A stretch of 37,337 nucleotides of DNA from Hypsibius dujardini (taxonomy: Eukaryota > Tardigrada > Eutardigrada > Parachela > Hypsibiidae). Each line of letters starts with the position of its first letter. Position 1 is the first letter of the stretch. The translations under genes were made by a program, and so were the position numbers. Under the pieces are notes generated by a model that was given only the letters and a program-made list of their open reading frames with translations, was not told where the DNA came from and did no database searches. Where the stretch lies: the NCBI GenBank assembly GCA_001579985.1, contig LRSR01001528.1, forward strand, positions 1-37,337, read 5' to 3'. This document shows positions 31,125 through 37,337 of the stretch, one piece after another.

Positions 31125-33505
31125 ATTTTAGAAGAGCCGGGATTCGGGAAGGAACTGTTGAGGGTGTTGTTAAACTGATCTTTTCACTTGGCAAAAACGC
31201 GCTTCTTTTATCAGTCCAACGGACGACCTATTCTCCGTATAGCGTTGCCCTATACTGTGGCAAAGCCAGCAGTCCTCGCAGTCATCCTCCTTCGACATCA
31301 ACAAGATTTGAGAAAGCTGGCGTTGCGTGTCCTGGGGCATTTTCTCTTTTCTGCTGACTTAGTACCGCGTATAATAGTCAAATTAAATCGCCAGTGGGCG
31401 CCAGAATGAGCACGACGTTACAACACTATATGCGTGCACTTGAAATGAATTACCTTTTCATAGGAAAAAGGACTCTGAGCTCGAAGCAACCATTTCACAA
31501 GGTTATTTTTATTCGAAACGACTATTGCTCCCGACAGGATCTATAGGGTTGACCCTTAATCATGTCCCACTTCACGGCCTCGCATGACGGCAATACTTGG
31601 AACCAGTATCTTTCGATTTGCAAATGCACTGTGCAACCTACGTCAAGACATTACGATGATTGTCTAAAAATTTGGTAAAAAGGATCTCAGGAGATTGGAG
31701 ACCGATTGCCCGACATAACCAGGGGGATGAGCGCATTGCGGACTAGATCTGAATGTTAAAGTACAAAACCGGGGGGGGGGCAATAGATTGATACAGCCGA
31801 AGCACTAAAAGCTTTTTGAGGCTTGGAGACCCTGAGACCTCGAATGTCTGGCAAATGTGTACAGCCATTAAACCGAAATGAATGGGTCGAGCTCGCTAAA
31901 CACGGTATAAACTCGCATTACTCTTTGAACAGAAGTGTCCAAATAGTTGTTTACGATTCACATTAAACAGTGGCGGATTGACCGTTGGGCAAAACCTCGT
32001 CGTTGCACCCGCTGCGCCCAAAATTACATTCCGTACCCCAGCCTCAAGGGAGTAATTTTGGACGCTGCTGGCATGTTAAATATTTTTCTTATCAAGGGGT
32101 GAGCAAACTTCGTTTTCCAATTTCAATCCGCCACTGGCAATTTTTTGCTTTGATATATTTATATACGGATCTCAATAGATGGCGTTAATCAACTTTATTT
32201 AGAACGTTTTTGGGAAATCATGAAGGGAGCAAAAAAACCAAAAAGAGCAAACCGACACAAAGACCGTTACCAACAAATTACTGGGTTGAATTGCTTATCA
32301 GGGAAACTGTCCAATGTTTGCTATTCTTCGTGTGAAGTTTCATTCGACAGCTTCCCTAATCTAGCAATGTTGGTTACGTCCTAGTTTAGCAACAGTATTC
32401 ACATTTTAGGAATATTTACCATTTCTTTATTCTGAGTCGATTCGCATCGGCGGAGCTACAGCATCTTGATTGGTCGTTTAGCCACAATACAAAGATTACA
32501 ATAATTTTGAATGTTTTTGACCCATACAGTATTTTATGACAATGTTGATACCGTTATCCTGTCAATTAAGCATCGGTTGGCCAAAACGACTGTGAGCCTG
32601 ACCACTGACCTGAGCGCGAGTGACCGAAGCGAGCTGCCGCGAATGGGATGGGTTTCAATGACAACATCTGTAGATGGATTTTTGTATGAGTTTTGATAGG
32701 TTTTGAATGGCGCCACTGGCGATAGGTTTTAAATAGCCATCATTGACTCAGATTTTCATGAGTGATAGAGCGCCGAGCGTGATTGAGCGAGCGAGCCCTC
32801 GCTCGGTGGCCCCCTGACCTCTGATTAAAATTCGGCTGATGCCAATCTCAAAGTTGTATTGGGCAGAAATGGTCAAGATTAACAAAATCTGAATACTGTC
32901 GCTAAAGTCATATTTTACTACAATATTTTGCTAGACCCGGTACAAACTGTGTACCAAAACAACTGAGCTACAGAATTGGAAGAAAGGGAAAAGCAAAGCG
33001 GATCTTTGTGTATATAGAGAGGAAAAATACCTGATTACCAGAAAGTTAATGGGCTGCTCGACATTCTCACAACGGGTCAAGTGTTTGGCTATGTGCGGAT
33101 GTCCTTTAAGTCAGGTGAACTCTCCCTTTACGAATGACAATGTGGTGCACCATTTTTACCACTCAAGCGGTATTTCTTCTTCTTCTGCATATTGTACACA
33201 GTATCTTCCGTCAAGACTATTTCAACTATTTTCCACTATTTCAATATTTATTGATACGACAACGCGAAGTAAACTCAGAGCGGAAAAAAATGGATGCCTA
33301 TAAGTTTAATAACTAAAATTATATTTCATACTCGTGGCCCAAGCGTGCGGGTATTTATGAACGTCCGCAACAGTGGTTGATGGTGGCTACTCGCAGGGAC
33401 GGTTCGACCCCTCACACGACGCCATGCTGCCATAAACTGCTTTCAATATTTGCCATTCAGCGTGAGAAAGGTCACCTATATAGAAACCAATTCCATTGAT
33501 TAACC
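31125..33505. other. Non-coding spacer in the GPCR cluster
   Basis: No convincing gene. Contains a small terminal-inverted-repeat element at 31968-32136, a G-run at about 31771, and several unsupported 60- to 85-codon frames. Confidence 0.5.
31968..32136. mobile_element. Short terminal-inverted-repeat element, 169 bases
   Basis: Starts CAGTGGCGGATTGA and ends with the exact reverse complement TCAATCCGCCACTG. CAGNGG ends suggest a hAT-like MITE. The flanking 8-base sequences differ (ACATTAAA and GCAATTTT), so no target duplication remains visible. Confidence 0.65.
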
Positions 33506-34265
33506 CTAGTAGCGGTCACACGTATACACGCGTGCACAAACGCCTAAGGGTGCAATGGAGTTTGGCAGCATCGTCCCGCAGGCAGTCCATATCACGATCA
33601 GCAGATACCGTGACATTATACTCGTCACCGAGTGGAGGAACAGCGGCAGCTGACACGAGATTGACGAAGAAGCACGCGACCAGCATCCGCGACATTCTCG
33701 CCAGTCTCTGTGGCATCGCCGACTGCGAGGCGACATACTAGGTCTGCCCCCGTCAAGTCGTCAGGAACACCTAGACGGACCTGCCGTCGTCCGGCCAGAC
33801 GACCTACTGTAAGATTTCCTACATGGTGGGGTGTGTTTGACCCAAGGTCATGGACACGCGAGACAAAACGAGAGGGAACAATCCTAGATTATTTGGAGTA
33901 TTATTGATCAAGACGGAGTGAATATATGATGCCTCATTTCACGTCCTCTGCCGTATTCATATGGCTTTTAGTGCTGATCCAAGAAAGAAAGAGGAAAAAA
34001 ACTTGAGAATAAATCCATAAAGGGCGTTTCTTTAAGGCTTTAAATAAAGCGTTACACTCCTTCAGCCTTCTTTAATACGTATGCACGTGCATGGAAGTTA
34101 CACAACGAATTAAGTAGACAAAACCGAACGGCTTATGCTAAAGAACCTTACACTACGGCAAACCTCGATGCAATCAGCACGCTCGACCCGGTGATCACCA
34201 CCAACGGGCCTTACACTTTAAAAGACAGCCACCCACGGCAAGGCTATTTTGCGTTACGTAGATCC
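33506..34265 (-). pseudogene. GPCR pseudogene, remnant of TM5-TM7 of the local family
   Basis: Two blocks on the minus strand resemble the intact neighbour. Block 34265-34160 matches the ECL2-TM5 region (YVTQNSLAV..., then GPLVVITGSSVLI), but a TAA at 34213-34211 replaces the TM5 tyrosine codon. Block 33830-33506 matches ICL3 to TM7: MSRMLVACFFVNLVS in one frame, then CQLPLFLHSVTSIMSRYLL and IAPL in another, showing a frameshift inside TM6. About 330 bases of unrelated sequence separate the blocks, and TM1-TM4 are missing. It is clearly broken. Confidence 0.85.
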
Positions 34266-34959
34266 TAGGCTTTCCAAAATTATCAAGTTTGTAATAATCA
34301 CTCAAATGGACTTTGGCCAGCACTCGTAAAACTAAATATTGCCAAAAGGAGAAAGGGGAAGGGGAGGAGGATTTATGGCCTAAGTCAAACAATTTTCGGG
34401 TTTTCGGTGGGCAGATCATTTTTGCCCCCCCCCCCAAACGGAGCGGGGAGGGAGGCGGTAAGTCAGCCGGATTGCTGGATAGTCAATGACGGTTTGCACA
34501 ACACAGGTTTCAGATCGGTAATCCGTAGGGTACATGAACAATATTGAACAAAGCGAAACATCCCTATTCGGATGAAAATGTATAATTCACCGCTAGCGTA
34601 TACTAGTTATGTAACCATCAGGCCGTGTGTTGCCTTTAACCCACTGACTGCTGCGGTAAATTTAGGCCGCCTGTGGCTATTAGTGGTAAGTCAGCAGCTC
34701 GGGTCAACGTGACCTGAGAAGTGATTAGGATTTAAACTAAAGGAAAAATGTCGACGGCGTGTAAATCAGTCTTCCCTCTACCCTCCATGGAAGTAGAGAG
34801 AGTGATGGCTGGTTGGTAAGTCAGAGTAATGTCAAAAGGAAGCCAGAAACGTCACCATCCTATCATGGGGGGGAGGGCATGGGGATAAAGGTGTTCTTAA
34901 TATTGCAATTATCAGTCGAAACATTACACAACAACGTTGTTCTACCGGAATCCCAGAAC
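34266..34959. other. Upstream region of plus-strand GPCR
   Basis: About 700 bases between the pseudogene and the plus-strand GPCR start, with a C-run near 34423-34434. No gene. The frame of the GPCR is open back to 34813 with an ATG near 34882, but paralogue alignment favours the start at 34960. Confidence 0.5.
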
Positions 34960-36795
34960 ATGGCAAATATTACAAATGCAATGAGTTTGTCATTACCGAC
35001 CATATCCTATTGCATCGTTCCTAAAAACGCAACTATCTCAATCACAATCCCACAACCACCGGAAATTCAAGTCATCATCTGGCAATACATCGCAGGTACT
35101 TTCTGCCTTTTCGGCGGCTCAACCAACCTAGTACTTATCATCATAATCCTGAGATCACCACAACTTCACCGAGGTGCCGGCATCCTCGTCAGTCATCTTT
35201 TAGCCTGCCATGTCGCCTACTTTGCGGTCCTCCAACCCTTCGCAATCGCACGTATTATAGCCGTAACACATCTCCCACGCATCACCGAGCTAGACTGCGA
35301 GTTTTGCCGATTTCAGCACCTCATCATAATGTCCTGTGTGTTTCTCGTCGGCTGGACTGAGGCGTTGCTGGCGTGCAACCGCATCGTGGGCGTCTTTTTC
35401 CCGATCAAATACCGACTTTTCGACCGTCCTCTCGTTCACGGTTGTAGCTTGACATTGGGCTGGCTGCTGACGCTGTCGCTGACCCTGCCGCCGGTGTTCA
35501 ATTACCATGCCAGCTTCAAGATGGGCCCGGTCGGCAACTGCTTCTATGTTCCAGGTAATGGTGTTTTAATATATTTAAAACTTTATTTAAAATAGTCAAA
35601 AAGGGCTTTTATCTCTATTTTAATTTATTTAAAGTCTGTAATCGCACTTAAGATATTTTTTTTAAATCAATTAGCGAGTTATTATCATTTATTTATAAAT
35701 TCCCTTGTCACATACGCAAATTATTGTGAAGAAAAATAGCCACTCGTTATTTTGAGCCTATATGCCAGTCTTGATTTTCTATTTTTTCTGCAAAATAAAG
35801 TAGACTAGCGAAGTCGAACGGATTGGCTGATTGTGTATAGAGAGAACGTTAGTACCTACCCGCGGTTGATGGTGTGATTGTTTTACTCGCATTTTCTTGT
35901 TTTGGCTCAAAACAGCCGATTGTTTGGACAATTAATTTTTTATCACCTTCATATTTTACGACGACTTGAAATACGTTGTATTAATAATTACATTTATTCC
36001 CGCACACTGTTGATCAGTATCATTGGAATTTTTTTTGTTTAAAATGAAGATTTTTTTAAACGTAACGGTTTATTTAAATAATGTTTTTAGTTCAAATTGG
36101 TCCGCTGATTTTAAAATAATAGGAATATTTTTTTTATTCGCCTGACAGATTAACATTTGTTTTATTTTGCTTAAATTCAAAACCCTTATTTTATACAACA
36201 CTGGTTGCAGAAAGTGCCATCGCCGTTTCCTGGCTGTCTTTTAATGTCTACTGTCCGTTGGCCATCGCGACCGCCTCGAGCGTGCTTATTTCCGTAAAGT
36301 TTGCACTGAGTCACGTGACAGGACGACAGCAGGTACATCCGCCCCCACATGCGGCGCGCGCAAACAACGCTGATCGAATGGGGCCACGTGTACCCTCGCA
36401 GTCTGGGATGTCGCGGAAACAGGCAAGAATGTCTCGGATGCTGATCACGTCTTTCCTCGTCAACTTTGTCTGCCAGCTGCCGCAGTTTCTGTTTGCGGCT
36501 ACGGGTATGACATCACGGTATCCGCTGCTCTCGCTGTGGGCCGTCTGCTGTATGATGCTTCAGTGCTCTTGCGCACCGGTATGCTTCTTGGCATTTGTGG
36601 GTGGGCCCATATCATATATGAGCTTATCTCAAGATTAACAGTTAACCTCACGTAGAATTCAACGATTCAAAACCCATCAAAGCTAAAGCCATACTCACCC
36701 AACCGCAGAAAGTGGCCTCCAAAAACAGATTTCTTCGCGAAGCACTAGGAACAATCAAAAAGCGAATACGAATTTCACGTAGATCAGAAGCGTAA
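34960..36795 (+). CDS. Divergent rhodopsin-like (class A) GPCR, orphan, three exons
   Basis: Exons 34960-35554, 36211-36578 and 36709-36795 join in phase to 349 residues. The start MANITNAM is chosen because it aligns with the N-terminus of the minus-strand paralogue. Two N-terminal sequons (NIT, NAT) precede TM1. The helices align with the paralogue throughout: GSTNLVLI in TM1, LLACH in TM2, CNRIVGVFFPIKYR at the end of TM3, LSFNVYCPLAIAT in TM5, CQLP in TM6. The last 29-codon exon (AG acceptor at 36707-36708) gives KVASKNRFLREALGTIKKRI, a typical helix 8 with a basic tail; TM7 has CAP where NPxxY is expected. Without the last splice the protein would stop after CFLAFVGGPISYMSLSQD. ATTAAA at 36856 may be the poly(A) signal. 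Ligand unknown. Confidence 0.88.
35555..36210 (+). other. Intron 1 of plus-strand GPCR, absent from its paralogue
   Basis: A 656-base phase 1 intron (CCA G|GTAATG ... GTTGCAG) between ECL2 and TM5. The minus-strand paralogue reads straight across this point (TYIPQNTLFVLW). AT-rich with no embedded gene. Confidence 0.88.
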
Positions 36796-36855
36796 AAGGT
36801 AAGAGGGCAATGGGGGCTGCCATTGGAGGGTTTGAAGAGGGCACTTTTATTTTTT

Positions 36856-36861
36856 ATTAAA
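36856..36861 (+). promoter_or_regulatory. Candidate polyadenylation signal (ATTAAA) of plus-strand GPCR
   Basis: ATTAAA about 60 bases downstream of the stop at 36793-36795. The position is plausible for a short 3' UTR. Confidence 0.35.
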
Positions 36862-37337
36862 TAGAGTGGATTGCGGGTGGGGGGGGGGTTGTTTTTTTTC
36901 ACCAGAAAATGTCATGTTTGCCCACTTTTAAGATGTCACCCTGAGGAAGGCGTTTATTTTTTGAATTTTTGAATTAAAAAAAAATTCCCCAACATTGTTT
37001 GGTCTGAAGCAAAACTGCCCCCTAAAAACCTGCCTCCCTCCCCGCAAAAACTCCATCGGGCCTCTGACTTACTAGGAAAGTAATGGAGATTTTCCCTCCC
37101 GATCGGCGTGAGTTTTTTTTTACAAACAGCTGCCTATTTATCGTGATTTATCATTGGGGTCTCCGCGTGGAAATCACATTACCGGTTTCAGAAAAGAATA
37201 AGGCAGAAAAAGACTTCCCAGCGAGGTTGTGCTGTGAACAGGTGCTTGATTGATTGAAAGCTCAATATTTTCCTTGATTTTCACTGTAAAAAATGTCAAT
37301 TTTGAAACATGCATTTAAAACAAGTGTTTTAACACTT
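36862..37337. other. Right-edge non-coding sequence
   Basis: AT-rich sequence with G- and T-runs near 36880-36900. I see no gene or defined repeat before the window ends. Confidence 0.5.

Noticed and set aside
33377-33425. GGTTCGACCCC near a CAGTGGTTGATGG stretch as a tRNA gene
   Set aside because: No cloverleaf with a paired acceptor stem could be drawn.
1-37337. CRISPR array, bacterial operon, phage or retroviral genes
   Set aside because: No spaced direct repeats of CRISPR type, no ribosome-binding-site-led operons, and no reverse transcriptase, integrase or capsid motifs. The splice structure is eukaryotic.

Overview
This is nuclear genomic DNA from an animal. Coding sequence is split into GC-richer exons bounded by GT/AG sites (one clear GC-AG intron), separated by AT-rich introns and spacers full of microsatellites and small inverted-repeat transposons. 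A radial-spoke protein, TSP1/Ig receptors, BTB-BACK proteins and divergent rhodopsin-like GPCRs point to an invertebrate bilaterian. A small-genome ecdysozoan such as a tardigrade is my guess, but the sequence alone does not prove it. All gene models below were built by hand from open frames, splice sites and phase agreement.

Layout. 1-7.3 kb: a small secreted protein on the minus strand, then a fold-back repeat tandem, then the 3' eight exons of a plus-strand type I membrane protein (TSP1-TSP1-Ig-Ig-TM-tail). 7.3-9.6 kb: mostly non-coding, with a possible 160-codon ORF. 9.6-16.3 kb: two BTB-BACK genes facing tail to tail (plus 9676-13372, minus 14466-16260), with an orphan trypsin-like exon between them. 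16.3-17.5 kb: spacer with a clear hAT-type MITE. 17.5-24.4 kb: a head-to-head pair, an RSPH1 homologue (minus) and a five-exon WSD1-type acyltransferase-like protein (plus), sharing a 720-base intergenic region. 24.4-30.1 kb: gene-poor, with a TA-flanked MITE, another fold-back element and a 78-base-arm palindrome. 30.1-36.8 kb: a cluster of one divergent class A GPCR family: an intact minus-strand gene, a broken minus-strand remnant and an intact plus-strand gene with an extra intron.

The genes do not form an obvious pathway. The most unusual items are the WSD1-like protein, whose catalytic HHxxxDG motif reads HQCITDG and which carries an acidic tail plus four RRxS sites; the GPCR family, which has lost several hallmark class A residues and shows intron presence/absence between neighbours; and the TSP1/Ig receptor, with a highly charged juxtamembrane linker and a dileucine sorting motif.
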